Assembly (NCBI RefSeq): GCF_019890615.1
Contig: NZ_JAINVZ010000019.1
Location: forward strand, 1 to 64,000
Length of the DNA: 64,000 bases
Reading direction: 5' to 3'
Source: Streptantibioticus parmotrematis
GTDB lineage: Bacteria; Actinomycetota; Actinomycetes; Streptomycetales; Streptomycetaceae
Made by a program: the position numbers and the translations under genes. Each line of letters begins with the position of its first letter. Within the stretch, counting starts at the first letter, position 1. The notes beneath the pieces are model-generated. The model made no database searches. It saw only the letters and a program-made list of their open reading frames with translations, and was not told the origin of the DNA. Of the stretch, positions 49,495-61,390 are shown piece by piece.

Positions 49495-49749
49495 TCAGGA
49501 TTCCAGGACCGCCCGGATCAGCGCCCGTTGGGCTTCGGTCAGGTGCGGGTCGTCCACCCGCACCGTGCGGTCGCCCACCGTGATCTCGTAGCGGAACCCG
49601 TCCGGTGCCCCGCTCGTCGTCGTACGGTCCGAAAGGGCGTCCCTGGCCAGCGAGTTCAGCCGGGGCGCGTCCGCCCGGCCGGTGGTCTCCAGCTCGCCGC
49701 GCCGGGTCAGCCCCGCGAAGCCGCCCGTCCTGGTCACCGCTATCCGCAT
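49495..49749 (-). CDS. Emfourin-like inhibitor of the adjacent M4 protease
   Basis: This 84-aa protein starts MRIAVTRTGGFAGLTRRGEL, with a GDRTVRVDDPHLT segment and RALIRAVLES end, matching the emfourin family described as cognate inhibitors of protealysin-like metalloproteases. The start at 49749 is 7 bp beyond the M4 protease stop, so both are on one transcript. I infer it limits the intracellular activity of that protease. It has no signal peptide. Confidence 0.78.
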   Translation of the reverse strand: MRIAVTRTGGFAGLTRRGELETTGRADAPRLNSLARDALSDRTTTSGAPDGFRYEITVGDRTVRVDDPHLTEAQRALIRAVLES

Positions 49750-49756
49750 CGCGTCC

Positions 49757-50905
49757 TCACTCCGTGGTGGGGGCGGGCACGCCCGCCTGACGCGGCACCG
49801 CACCGCCGGTCGCCGCGGGCGTGACGCCGACGCCCTGCCACGCGGCCAGCACGGCACGGTGCTCCTCACCGTCACCGTACCGGTGCAGCGCCGAGGCGGC
49901 GGTGGCCGCGGCGAAGGCGGCGAAGTCCGCGTCGTGCGCCAGCCGGCCGCCGGTCAGCGTGTCGTACCAGATCCGGCCGGCGCGTTCCCACGCGAAACCG
50001 CCCAGCGAGGCCGCCAGCAGGTAGAACGCGTGGTTGGGGATGCCGGAGTTGATGTGCACGCCGCCGTCGTCGTCGTAGGTGTCGACGTAGTGCGCCATGT
50101 CGCCGGGCTGCGGGTCCTTGCCGAGGCGCGGGTCGTCGTAGGCGGTGCCGGGCGCCTTCATCGAGCGCAGCGCGACCCCGTGCACGCCCGTGGCGAGCAG
50201 GCCCTCGCCGATCAGCCAGTCGGCCCGGTCGGCGGTCTGGCCGAGGTGGCGCTGCTTGATCAGCGAGCCGAAGACGTCGGAGACCGACTCGTTGAGCGCC
50301 CCGGACTGGCCCTGGTAGTCGAGATTGGCGGTGTACTGCGTGACGCCGTGGGTGAGTTCGTGGCCGATGACGTCCACCGCGATGGTGAAGTCGTTGAAGA
50401 TCCGGCCGTCGCCGTCGCCGAACACCATCTGCTTGCCGTCCCAGAAGGCGTTGTCGTACTTCCTGCCGTAGTGCACCGAGGCATTTAGCGGCAGGCCCGC
50501 GCCGTCGACGGAGTGGCGTCCGTAGGCGGCGAGGTAGAAGTCGTAGGTGGCGCCGAGGCCGTCGTAGGCGCGGTTGACCGGGGGGTCCGAGGTGGCGGCG
50601 GCGCCCTCCGCGCGGACCTCGGAGCCGGGAAGCGTCTGGGTGTGGTGGGCGTCGTAGATGGTGCGCTTCGGCGTGTCGTCGGCGCGCGCGGCGATCGCCT
50701 CCGGGGCCACCGTCGCGTGACCGGTGACCCGGCGGCGGCTGCGGTGCGCGGCGTCCAGCTCCAGCGACAGGCGGGCGGGCAGGTGGAGTTCGGGGTCGGC
50801 GGACTGGGCGAGCCGGTGCAGCAGGTGCGGGGGGACGATCGAGCAGAACGAGCGGGAGCGGACGTCGTGGCCGGTCGCGTGCGGGGGATCCGTGAGTGAG
50901 TCCAT
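49757..50905 (-). CDS. M4 family metalloprotease, protealysin type
   Basis: This 382-aa zinc protease has H182-E-L-T-H186 and the third ligand in NESVSD (E206), the thermolysin signature. There is no signal peptide; instead a short N-terminal propeptide carries the protealysin-type PPL-like motif (VPPHLLHRLA near 24-33), suggesting an intracellular or non-classically released enzyme. The catalytic residues and the C-terminal helical domain are complete. The inhibitor gene lies directly downstream. Confidence 0.93.
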   Translation of the reverse strand: MDSLTDPPHATGHDVRSRSFCSIVPPHLLHRLAQSADPELHLPARLSLELDAAHRSRRRVTGHATVAPEAIAARADDTPKRTIYDAHHTQTLPGSEVRAEGAAATSDPPVNRAYDGLGATYDFYLAAYGRHSVDGAGLPLNASVHYGRKYDNAFWDGKQMVFGDGDGRIFNDFTIAVDVIGHELTHGVTQYTANLDYQGQSGALNESVSDVFGSLIKQRHLGQTADRADWLIGEGLLATGVHGVALRSMKAPGTAYDDPRLGKDPQPGDMAHYVDTYDDDGGVHINSGIPNHAFYLLAASLGGFAWERAGRIWYDTLTGGRLAHDADFAAFAAATAASALHRYGDGEEHRAVLAAWQGVGVTPAATGGAVPRQAGVPAPTTE

Positions 50906-51054
50906 AAGGGAAATGTCGCACCCTGTAGTCGAGTTGTCACTAGCCGTGGTCAGGATTGACGGAATGGAGTGGATTCCGGGCGGTTGGGGTTGCTTTCGTG
51001 TCTTGCATACTGAGAGGGACCGGGCTTCCGCTGTGCGTGGCCGGACCTCTCGGC

Positions 51055-51060
51055 TAGGCT
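51055..51060 (+). promoter_or_regulatory. -10 element for the leuA leader transcript
   Basis: TAGGCT ends 9 nt before the leader-peptide ATG at 51070, so the transcript would begin within a few nucleotides of that codon. A matching -35 is not clear. Confidence 0.4.
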
Positions 51061-51069
51061 TCCCCCATC

Positions 51070-51098
51070 ATGCGATGCGGGCTGCTTCTCCTTAGCCG

Positions 51099-51117
<19 letters not shown>
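51070..51117 (+). CDS. leuA leader peptide with four consecutive Leu codons
   Basis: This 15-codon frame encodes MRCGLLLLSRRGEGL and ends in two tandem TAG stops (51115-51120). The leucines are CTG-CTT-CTC-CTT at 51082-51093, and a fifth Leu is the last sense codon. It lies 94 bp before leuA and inside a large RNA stem. This is the layout of a leucine-responsive attenuator; leucine leader peptides before leuA are known in actinobacteria. Confidence 0.8.
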
Positions 51118-52977
<1,860 letters not shown>

Positions 52978-53000
52978 CCCGGGACTTCCCCCTCGCACCG

Positions 53001-53044
53001 ACGGCCCCGGCCCCCGTACCGCAGCGGGGCGCCGGGGCCGTTTT
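53001..53044 (+). terminator. Strong terminator after leuA
   Basis: CGGCCCCGGC (53002-53011) pairs with GCCGGGGCCG (53031-53040), and inner CCCC pairs with GGGG, followed by TTTT (53041-53044). It lies 24 bp after the leuA stop. Confidence 0.93.
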
Positions 53045-53233
53045 CCGACCGGAACCCGTACGCGGTACTGACGGCGCCCCACGGTGTGGCTAACATCACT
53101 CCAACACGGCAGCGTTGCCGGAGCGTTACGTCACGTCGCGTCATGTTTCGCCATGAACGCGTAAGCGTCACGTCGCCCTTCCGCCGGCACGCCGTCCGTG
53201 ATCGTGCCGGGACGAGCCGCCGGAGGTCGCGCC

Positions 53234-53953
53234 GTGAGCCTGTCATCGCTTGAACTGTGCTGCCGGGGTCTGTACGTCTGGGGCGTCCGGACGACGTGGC
53301 ACACCGAGGGTGACGGCGAGTTCTTCTGCCCGGGCTGCGGCGGTGACCGCAACTACCGCCGTCGCACCGGGACCCGCCGCCTGACGCTCCTCAACATCCC
53401 ACTGCTGCGCCGCGGCTCCGCCGGAACGGTCGCCGAGTGCGGGGTGTGCGGCGAGCGCTTCGGCCTGGAGGCGCTCCAGGCGCCCACCACCGGCCGGTTC
53501 TCCGCCATGCTGCGCGACGCCGTGCACACCGTCGCCCTCGCCGTGCTCACCGCGGGCGGCGCCGGGTCGCGGGCGGCCCGCGAGACGGCGCTGGAGGCGG
53601 TGCGCGACGCCGGGTTCAGCGACTGCACCGAGGACCAGCTGATCGGGCTGCTGGCCGCACTCGCCGCCGACGAGGGCCGGATGCCGGGCGCCTACGACTC
53701 GCTCGCCGACGCGGTGGACGGCTGCGGCACCTGGCTGTCGATCGAGCTGCACGAGGCGCTGGCCCCGCTGGCCGAGCACATGGAACCGCAGGGCCGCGAA
53801 CGCGTCCTGCTCCAGGCGGCCCGCATCGCCCTGGCGGACGGCCCGTACCAGGCGGCGGAACGCGAGGTGCTGACCGCGGTCGGGAACTCGCTGGCCTTCC
53901 CCCAGGAGGACACCGACCGCCTGCTGGAGGCGGCGGCCGGCACGCTGTCCTGA
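53234..53953 (+). CDS. TerB-like protein with N-terminal zinc ribbon
   Basis: This 239-aa protein starts with a short region having FFCPGCGGDRNY and ECGVCGERFG, two CxxC pairs that likely bind zinc. The rest is a TerB/DjlA-like helical domain (VALAVLTAGGAG, AALAADEGRMP, ARIALADGPYQAAEREVL) known from tellurite-resistance proteins, where an acidic pocket may bind metal. No other ter genes are nearby, so a metal-stress role is only inferred. GGAGG (53221-53225) supports GTG 53234. Confidence 0.83.
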   Translation: MSLSSLELCCRGLYVWGVRTTWHTEGDGEFFCPGCGGDRNYRRRTGTRRLTLLNIPLLRRGSAGTVAECGVCGERFGLEALQAPTTGRFSAMLRDAVHTVALAVLTAGGAGSRAARETALEAVRDAGFSDCTEDQLIGLLAALAADEGRMPGAYDSLADAVDGCGTWLSIELHEALAPLAEHMEPQGRERVLLQAARIALADGPYQAAEREVLTAVGNSLAFPQEDTDRLLEAAAGTLS

Positions 53954-54042
53954 TCCGGGGAGGCCCGCCGCCCCGATCCGCGGGCCCGCCGTCCTCGGCC
54001 CTCGCCGCCCGGCCGCGGGCCGCCGTGCGCGACAATGACCCC

Positions 54043-54801
54043 ATGACCCTCTTCCGTGACGACGGCCTGGTGCTGCGGACGCAGAAGCTCGGCGAGGCCG
54101 ACCGGATCGTCACGGTGCTCACCCGGCGGCACGGCAGGGTGCGGGCGGTCGCGCGGGGGGTGCGGCGGACCAAGTCGAAGTTCGGGGCCAGGCTGGAGCC
54201 GTTCTCCCACGTCGACGTGCAGTTCTTCGCGCGCGGCGGCGAACTCGTGGGCCGCGGGCTGCCGTTGTGCACGCAGGTCGAGTCGATCGCCGCGTACGGC
54301 AGCGGCATCGTCGACGACTACGCCCGCTACACCGCCGGGACCGCGATGCTGGAGACCGCCGAGCGGTTCACCGACCACGAGGGGGAGCCGGCCGTCCAGC
54401 AGTACCTCCTGCTGGTGGGCGCGCTGCGCACGCTCGCCTCCGCCGAACACGACGCCCGGCTGGTGCTGGACGCCTTCCTGCTGCGGTCGCTGGCCGTCAA
54501 CGGCTACGCGCCGAGCTTCGAGGCGTGCGCCCAGTGCGGCATGCCCGGGCCGAACCGGTTCTTCTCGGTCGCCTCGGGAGGAGTGGTGTGCGGGGAGTGC
54601 CGGGTCCCCGGCAGCGTCGTACCCTCTCCGGAGTCGATGGAACTGCTGGGGGCGCTGCTGACGGGCGACTGGCGGATCGTGGACTCCTGCGAGGAGCGGC
54701 ACGCCCGGGAGGGCAGCGGGCTGGTCGCCGCCTACCTGCAATGGCACCTGGAGCGGGGCCTGCGGTCGCTGCGGTTCGTCGAGAAGTCCGCCGGGCTGTA
54801 G
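54043..54801 (+). CDS. recO: DNA repair protein RecO
   Basis: This 252-aa protein acts with RecR and RecF to load RecA on gapped DNA. It has an N-terminal OB-fold ([35 protein letters not shown]) and a C-terminal zinc-binding helical domain with CAQCG and CGECR. ATG 54043 is preceded by GACAAT (54031-54036) at 6 nt, consistent with a leaderless transcript. It is followed by uppS after 52 bp, probably the same operon. Confidence 0.95.
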   Translation: MTLFRDDGLVLRTQKLGEADRIVTVLTRRHGRVRAVARGVRRTKSKFGARLEPFSHVDVQFFARGGELVGRGLPLCTQVESIAAYGSGIVDDYARYTAGTAMLETAERFTDHEGEPAVQQYLLLVGALRTLASAEHDARLVLDAFLLRSLAVNGYAPSFEACAQCGMPGPNRFFSVASGGVVCGECRVPGSVVPSPESMELLGALLTGDWRIVDSCEERHAREGSGLVAAYLQWHLERGLRSLRFVEKSAGL

Positions 54802-54853
54802 GCCCCGCGCGGGGCACGGATACACGGGTACACGGGAGAAGGTAAAAGAGCAC

Positions 54854-55681
54854 ATGGCACGTCGTGGGATTCTCAGCCGCAACCGCCGCGAGTACCGGGT
54901 GCCCGACCCGCACCCGTCCGGCGCCCGGCCGCCGAAGATCCCCGCCGAACTGGTGCCGAACCACGTCGCCGTGGTCATGGACGGCAACGGCCGCTGGGCC
55001 AAGCAGCGGGGGCTGCCGCGCACCGAGGGGCACAGGGTCGGCGAGGGCGTCGTGATGGACGTGCTCAAGGGCTGCATCGAGATGGGCGTCAAGAACCTCT
55101 CGCTGTACGCCTTCTCCACCGAGAACTGGAAGCGCTCGCCGGAGGAGGTGCGCTTCCTGATGAACTTCAACCGCGACGTCATCCGCCGCCGCCGCGACGA
55201 GATGGACGAACTCGGCATCCGCATCCGCTGGACCGGGCGGATGCCCAAGCTGTGGAAGTCGGTCGTCCAGGAGCTCCAGGTCGCCCAGGAGCAGACCGTC
55301 GACAACGACGCGATGACGCTGTACTTCTGCGTCAACTACGGCGGCCGGGCGGAGATCGCCGACGCGGCGGCGGCGATGGCGGCCGACGTGAAGGCCGGAC
55401 GGCTCGACCCGTCGAAGGTCACCGAGCGCACCTTCGCCAAGTACCTGTACTACCCGGACATGCCCGACGTGGACCTGTTCGTGCGGCCCTCCGGCGAGCA
55501 GCGCACCTCCAACTACCTGATCTGGCAGTCCGCCTACGCCGAGATGGTCTTCCAGGACGTGCTGTGGCCGGACTTCGACCGCCGCGACCTGTGGCGGGCC
55601 TGCCTGGAGTACGCCTCCCGCGACCGCCGCTTCGGCGGCGCGATCCCCAACGAGATGGTGGAGAGCCTGCGCAAGGGCTAG
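54854..55681 (+). CDS. uppS: Isoprenyl transferase (undecaprenyl diphosphate synthase family)
   Basis: This 275-aa cis-prenyltransferase makes polyprenyl diphosphate for cell-wall lipid carriers. The catalytic [20 protein letters not shown] and [26 protein letters not shown] and [19 protein letters not shown] motifs are intact. A 37-residue basic N-terminus precedes the core. GAGAAGG at 54835-54841 is a possible but distant ribosome site. A bidirectional-looking terminator follows the gene. Confidence 0.95.
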   Translation: MARRGILSRNRREYRVPDPHPSGARPPKIPAELVPNHVAVVMDGNGRWAKQRGLPRTEGHRVGEGVVMDVLKGCIEMGVKNLSLYAFSTENWKRSPEEVRFLMNFNRDVIRRRRDEMDELGIRIRWTGRMPKLWKSVVQELQVAQEQTVDNDAMTLYFCVNYGGRAEIADAAAAMAADVKAGRLDPSKVTERTFAKYLYYPDMPDVDLFVRPSGEQRTSNYLIWQSAYAEMVFQDVLWPDFDRRDLWRACLEYASRDRRFGGAIPNEMVESLRKG

Positions 55682-55704
55682 CCCGCCCGCACGGCCTCCC
55701 GTAC

Positions 55705-55744
55705 GAAGGCCCCCGGTCGTCCCCTTCGGACACCGGGGGCCTTC
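55705..55744 (+). terminator. Terminator after uppS
   Basis: GAAGGCCCCCGGT (55705-55717) pairs perfectly with ACCGGGGGCCTTC (55732-55744) around a 14-nt loop. It lies 23 bp after the uppS stop and separates the core operon from the TetR/MMPL pair. Confidence 0.9.
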
Positions 55745-55783
55745 GGCGTGTCCGGACGCGCTGCGGCCCCTTCGCCGAACGTT

Positions 55784-55809
55784 CTGACATTACGTGCAAT
55801 AATTGTCAG
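55784..55809. promoter_or_regulatory. 26-bp dyad just before the TetR gene
   Basis: CTGACA (55784-55789) and TGTCAG (55804-55809) are perfect arms, with TGCA near the dyad centre. It ends one base before the TetR ATG, an ideal autorepression site also controlling the downstream MMPL gene. Binding is inferred. Confidence 0.55.
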
Positions 55810-55810
55810 C

Positions 55811-56374
55811 ATGTCCGACGACGAGAAGCTGGAAGCGATCCTGGGCGCCGCCTACGAGTGCTTCCGGCTGCACGGCGTGCGGCGGACGACCATGGACGAC
55901 ATCGCCCGCCACGCGGGCATGTCACGACCGGCCGTCTACCAGCACGTACGCAACAAGGAAGACGCCTTCCGGCGGCTGGCGACCCGGCTGTTCTCGCAGG
56001 CGATGGCCGACTTCCGGGCCGGCCTCGACGCCGACGCGCCGTTCCCCGAGCGGCTGGCGCTGGCGCTCGCGGCCAAGCTCCGCCTGGTGATCAAGGTCTG
56101 GTCGGAGAGCCCGCACGCCGAGGAACTGCTCGGCGAGGGCGTCAAGCTCACCGCCGACCTGGTCTTCGAGGCACACGCCACCACCCTCGACGCGCTGACC
56201 GCCGCCGTGCACGCCGAGCGGCCGGACGCCGACGCCGAGGAGTTCGCCGAGCTGCTGATGGCGCTCGGCCGCGGCCTGGAAGTGCGCTCCGCCGACCCCG
56301 ACGTCCCGCTGCGACGGCTGCGGCACGGCGTCGCGCTGCTCGTCGCGGGTCTCGACCACCCCGCAACCGCCTGA
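55811..56374 (+). CDS. TetR/AcrR regulator of the MMPL transporter
   Basis: This 187-aa repressor has an N-terminal TetR HTH (GVRRTTMDDIARHAGMSRPA, then VYQHVRNKEDAF). The C-terminal domain is all-helical, with no recognisable ligand signature. A strong dyad ends one base before its ATG, and the MMPL gene starts 17 bp after its stop, so it most likely represses its own operon and releases on binding a transported or related lipophilic compound. Confidence 0.92.
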   Translation: MSDDEKLEAILGAAYECFRLHGVRRTTMDDIARHAGMSRPAVYQHVRNKEDAFRRLATRLFSQAMADFRAGLDADAPFPERLALALAAKLRLVIKVWSESPHAEELLGEGVKLTADLVFEAHATTLDALTAAVHAERPDADAEEFAELLMALGRGLEVRSADPDVPLRRLRHGVALLVAGLDHPATA

Positions 56375-56391
56375 CGCCGTAAGGGGACACC

Positions 56392-58614
56392 ATGTCCGTT
56401 CTGCTGCACCGAATAGGCCGCACCGCGTACCACCGCCGCAAGACGGTGGTCGCGGTGTGGCTGGTGATCCTCGCCGCGCTGGTGGCCTGCGTGGCCGCTT
56501 TCGGCGGCAGGCTCGACGACACCTTCAGCGTGCCCGGCGCCCAGTCCCAGCAGGCGCTGAACACCCTGAAGAAGACCCTCCCGGCCTCCTCCGGGACCAA
56601 CGCCCAGATCGTCTACACCGTCCCGCGCGGCAAGGACGTCACCAAGCCGCCCTACGCCACCGCCATCGCGGACAGCCTGGCGAAGGTCGCGAGGACCCCG
56701 CAGCAGGACGCGGTCGTCACCCCGCAGCAGGCCCACACGGTCTCCCCGGACCACTCGGCCGCCGTGGCCCAGGTGCAGTACCCGCTGCAACGCGCCGAGG
56801 TCAAGCAGTCCTCGCTGGACGCGGTCGAGGCCGCCGCGAAGACGGCGAAGGCCGACGGGCTGAGCGTCTCGGTCGGCGGCACCGCCTACGGCAGCCGGGG
56901 CGTGCAGGTCGGGCCCGGCGAGATGATCGGCGTGGTGGTCGCGCTCGCGGTGCTGGTGATCACCTTCGGCTCGCTGCTCGCCGCCGGGATGCCGCTGGTC
57001 TCGGCGCTGCTCGGGGTGGGCGTGGCGCTGGTCGGGCTGATGGCGCTCACCCCGCTGGTGTCGGTCTCCTCGACGGCGGTCACCCTCGCGCTGATGCTGG
57101 GGCTCGCGGTCGGCATCGACTACGCGCTGTTCATCCTCTCCCGGCACCGCTCCCAGCTCGCCCGCGGCATGGCCCCGCGCGAGTCGGCGGCGCTCGCCAA
57201 CAGCACCGCGGGCAGCGCCGTGGTCTTCGCGGGCAGCACGGTGATCATCGCGCTGGCCGCGCTCAGCGTGATCGGCATCCCGTTCCTGACCGTGATGGGC
57301 CTCGGCGCGGCCGGCGCGGTGCTGATCGCGGTGCTGGTGGCGCTCACCCTGCTGCCCGCGCTCGCCGGATTCGCGGGGGAGCGGCTGGTGCCCGAGGCGG
57401 GCTCGCGGGCCGCGCTGCGCGCCCGGGCGGCGGCGGGCGACGGAGACAACGAGGACAAGCAGGGCGGCGGGCGCGACACCATGGGCGCGCGCTGGATCCG
57501 GTTCGCCACCGCCAAGCCTCTGCTGACCGTGATCGCGGTCGTCGGCGCCCTGGTGGTCGCGGCGCTGCCCGCCGGGGACCTGCGGCTGGGGCTGCCGGAC
57601 AACGGTTCCGCGGCCAAGGGCTCCGGCGAACGCGTCGCCTACGACACCATCAGCGACCGCTTCGGGCCCGGCTTCAACGGCCCCCTGCTGGTGCTGGCCG
57701 ACGGCCCGGCGACCGGCCCCGCGGCCCAGCGGGCCGCGCTCGGCGTCGCCAAGGAGCTGCACGGCCTGCCGGGCGTGGCCGCTGTCGCGCCGCCGCAGCC
57801 GACCAAGGCGGCCGGACAGTCGGTCATCGAGGTCGTCCCGGCCGGCGGTCCCGAGGACCAGCGCACCACGGACCTGGTCAACGCCATCCGCGACAAGGCC
57901 GGTGCCCTCCACACCGCCACCGGCGAGACGGTCTCGGTCACCGGCACCACGGCCGTCAACATCGACGTCTCCAACCGGCTGCGCGACTCGCTCCTGCCGT
58001 ACCTGGGCATCGTCGTCGGGCTCAGCCTGATCCTGCTGATGATCGTCTTCCGGTCGCTGGTGGTCCCGGTCAAGGCGACCGGCGGGTTCCTGCTGTCGGT
58101 GGCGGCCTCGCTCGGCCTGGTGGTCGCGCTCTTCCAGTGGGGTTGGCTCGCGGACGCGCTCGGGGTGGCCAGGACCGGTCCGGTCGTCAGCTTCCTGCCC
58201 ATCATCCTGATCGGCGTGCTGTTCGGGCTCGCCATGGACTACGAGGTCTTCCTCGTCTCCGGCATCCGCGAGGAATGGGTGCGCACCGGCCGGGCCGAGG
58301 AGGCCGTGGTGGACGGTGCCCGGCACAACACCCGGGTCGTCACCGCCGCCGCGCTCATCATGTTCACCGTCTTCGCGGGCTTCTTCCCGACGGACGACGC
58401 GTTCATCAAGCCGATCGCGTTCTCGCTCGGCGTGGGCGTGCTGCTGGACGCCTTCGCGGTGCGCATGACCCTCGTCCCGGCGGTCCTGGCGCTGGTCGGC
58501 CGGGCCGCGTGGTGGCTGCCGCGACCGCTGGAGCGCGTGCTGCCGAACCTGGACGTGGAGGGCTCGGCGGTCACCGCGGACGGCGAGCGGGCCACGGGGG
58601 TGCCGACGCGGTAG
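56392..58614 (+). CDS. MMPL/RND family membrane transporter
   Basis: This 740-aa protein has the twelve-helix two-repeat RND architecture of MMPL exporters: helix 1 (VVAVWLVILAALVACVAAF), an extracytoplasmic loop to about 180, helices 2-6, a second loop (about 400-535) and helices 7-12. The GIDYALFILSRHRSQLARGM segment near residue 242 and the AMDYEVFLVSGIREEWVRTG segment near 613 are the family Asp-Tyr motifs. The cargo is probably a lipid or lipophilic drug. AAGGGGA precedes the ATG; the adjacent TetR gene is its likely regulator. Confidence 0.93.
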   Translation: MSVLLHRIGRTAYHRRKTVVAVWLVILAALVACVAAFGGRLDDTFSVPGAQSQQALNTLKKTLPASSGTNAQIVYTVPRGKDVTKPPYATAIADSLAKVARTPQQDAVVTPQQAHTVSPDHSAAVAQVQYPLQRAEVKQSSLDAVEAAAKTAKADGLSVSVGGTAYGSRGVQVGPGEMIGVVVALAVLVITFGSLLAAGMPLVSALLGVGVALVGLMALTPLVSVSSTAVTLALMLGLAVGIDYALFILSRHRSQLARGMAPRESAALANSTAGSAVVFAGSTVIIALAALSVIGIPFLTVMGLGAAGAVLIAVLVALTLLPALAGFAGERLVPEAGSRAALRARAAAGDGDNEDKQGGGRDTMGARWIRFATAKPLLTVIAVVGALVVAALPAGDLRLGLPDNGSAAKGSGERVAYDTISDRFGPGFNGPLLVLADGPATGPAAQRAALGVAKELHGLPGVAAVAPPQPTKAAGQSVIEVVPAGGPEDQRTTDLVNAIRDKAGALHTATGETVSVTGTTAVNIDVSNRLRDSLLPYLGIVVGLSLILLMIVFRSLVVPVKATGGFLLSVAASLGLVVALFQWGWLADALGVARTGPVVSFLPIILIGVLFGLAMDYEVFLVSGIREEWVRTGRAEEAVVDGARHNTRVVTAAALIMFTVFAGFFPTDDAFIKPIAFSLGVGVLLDAFAVRMTLVPAVLALVGRAAWWLPRPLERVLPNLDVEGSAVTADGERATGVPTR

Positions 58615-58637
58615 TGCGGTGGTGCGCGGGGACGTGA

Positions 58638-58671
58638 GAGAGGGGCGGTGGCGCGGGCCACCGCCCCTCTC
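58638..58671. terminator. Bidirectional terminator between MMPL and zur genes
   Basis: GAGAGGGGCGGTGGC (58638-58652) pairs perfectly with GCCACCGCCCCTCTC (58657-58671) around GCGG. This 15-bp stem stops transcription from both converging genes. Confidence 0.93.
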
Positions 58672-58691
58672 GCGCGTTCAGTCCCGGGCCG

Positions 58692-59111
58692 TCAATCCTT
58701 CGCCTTCGCCCGGGCGCAGCTCTCGCAGGTGCCGAAGATCTCGATCGTGTGGTCCACGTTCACGTAGCCGTGCTCGGCGGCCAGGGCCTCCGCCCACTTC
58801 TCCACCGCCGGGCCCTCCACCTCGACCGCCTTGCCGCAGTCGCGGCAGACCAGATGGTGGTGGTGGCCGCTGCTGCACCGCCGGTAGACCGCCTCGCCCT
58901 CGCTGGTGCGCAGCACGTCCACCTCGCCCGCGTCGGCCAGCGACTGGAGGGTGCGGTAGACCGTGGTCAGCCCGACCGAGTCGCCGCGGTGCCGCAGCAG
59001 GTCGTGCAGCTCCTGCGCGCTGCGGAACTCGTCGACCTCGGACAGGGCGGCCGAGACCGCGGCCCGCTGCCGGGTCGAGCGGCCCTGCACGGGCGGGTTT
59101 GCGGTGGCCAC
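58692..59111 (-). CDS. zur: Fur family regulator, probably the zinc repressor Zur
   Basis: This 139-aa metalloregulator has a winged HTH (VGLTTVYRTLQSLADAGEVD), the HHHHLVCRDCGK metal site and the CESCARAKAKD structural zinc motif. In Streptomyces the Fur-family gene in this position beside glyS is zur, which represses zinc uptake and alternative ribosomal proteins; that naming rests on synteny. GTG 59111 has GAGGAGGA 6 nt upstream. I saw no clear Zur box in its own promoter. Confidence 0.88.
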   Translation of the reverse strand: MATANPPVQGRSTRQRAAVSAALSEVDEFRSAQELHDLLRHRGDSVGLTTVYRTLQSLADAGEVDVLRTSEGEAVYRRCSSGHHHHLVCRDCGKAVEVEGPAVEKWAEALAAEHGYVNVDHTIEIFGTCESCARAKAKD

Positions 59112-59244
59112 GATCGTCCTCCTCGGTGCCGCGCGGGCTCGTGTCGCCGGTACTGCCCCCATTGTGCCAGCGCCCGCCGGGCACCGGGCGGCGTCCACCG
59201 GGGCACCGGCGAGGCGGCGGGTGCGCGGAAATGTGGGAACCGAT

Positions 59245-59275
59245 TTGATCCGGGGGGTGCGGACGCCGGTAATCT
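59245..59275 (+). promoter_or_regulatory. Promoter of glyS
   Basis: TTGATC (59245-59250) and TAATCT (59270-59275) form a -35/-10 pair with 19-bp spacing, about 90 bp before the glyS start. The spacing is a little long, so confidence is moderate. No T-box or leader peptide with Gly runs was found in the 260-bp zur-glyS gap. Confidence 0.4.
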
Positions 59276-59371
59276 GAGGTATTCGCTGGGCCGCAGCGGG
59301 CCGCCTGAACACGACGCGCGGGTACCGAGCGGATCCCACACTGACCGCTTCGTCGTACTGAAGAGAGCACC

Positions 59372-60754
<1,383 letters not shown>

Positions 60755-60796
60755 CCCGTTTTTCAAGGGTACGGGGTGGCTGCGGTCAGCCTGTGC

Positions 60797-60928
60797 TTTT
60801 AGGGGCGCGGGGAACTGCGCGATCAGCCACGGCGGTGGGTGGGTGGCCACTCGCCTTCGTGGCTGGGGCAGTTGACCGGCCACCGGCCGGTGGGACTCGA
60901 GCGCGCAGTTCCCCGCGCCCCCAAAAAA
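60797..60928. repeat. Second GGGGCGCGGGGAACTGCGCG inverted-repeat element
   Basis: A copy running TTTTAGGGGCGCGGGGAACT and continuing GCGCGATCAGCCAC (60797-60830) faces an inverted copy (60901-60928) that ends in CCCCCAAAAAA. The arms can form a 20-bp stem with an 80-nt loop. It matches the element at 26284-26460 nearly base for base. Poly-T before one arm and poly-A after the other give a good terminator in both directions between glyS and the MarR gene. Confidence 0.9.
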
Positions 60929-60943
60929 CACAGGGCGCGAGCC

Positions 60944-61390
60944 CTACCCCAGCAGCTTGCCCACGATGCGGTCCAGTGCTGCCAGATCCTCCGCGGGCAA
61001 GGACAGCAACGCCTGCGGGGGCGTGCCCAGGATGGCGTCGGCTCGGGAGGCCTCCGTCTCGCCCTCCTCCGTCAGGCGGACCAGCTTGGAGCGGCGGTCC
61101 GCCGGGTTCGCCGTGCGTTCGACCAGCCCGCGCCGCGCGAGGTCGTCGACGATGAGCGTCGCGTACGGCGCGTCGATGACCATCCAGTCCGCGAGCGCCC
61201 GCAAGGTGATCGGCCCGCGGGCGATCCGCCGCAGCGCCTTGACCCGGTTGAAGCTCATCCCGAGCGCGGTCCCGACCTCCTTGCGGCGGTCGTGGGTCTC
61301 GTGCAGCAGCGTGTGCAGGTTCCGCCAGACCCGTTCCGCGGTCGGCGCGGCCGGCGCGGTCGGTTCGGAGGTCACTTGGCTCGCGTCCAT
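60944..61390 (-). CDS. MarR family regulator
   Basis: This 148-aa winged-helix protein has a MarR core: GTALGMSFNRVKALRRIARG, LRALADWMVIDAPYATLIVD, then a wing with RTANPADRRSKLVRLTEEG. Family members usually sense phenolic or lipophilic compounds and control efflux pumps. Its ATG overlaps the MFS stop codon by one base, so it is translationally coupled to the MFS gene it probably regulates. Confidence 0.92.
   Translation of the reverse strand: MDASQVTSEPTAPAAPTAERVWRNLHTLLHETHDRRKEVGTALGMSFNRVKALRRIARGPITLRALADWMVIDAPYATLIVDDLARRGLVERTANPADRRSKLVRLTEEGETEASRADAILGTPPQALLSLPAEDLAALDRIVGKLLG

Noticed and set aside
59112-59371. Search for a Zur box between zur and glyS
   Set aside because: No inverted repeat with the AT-rich Streptomyces Zur pattern was seen.
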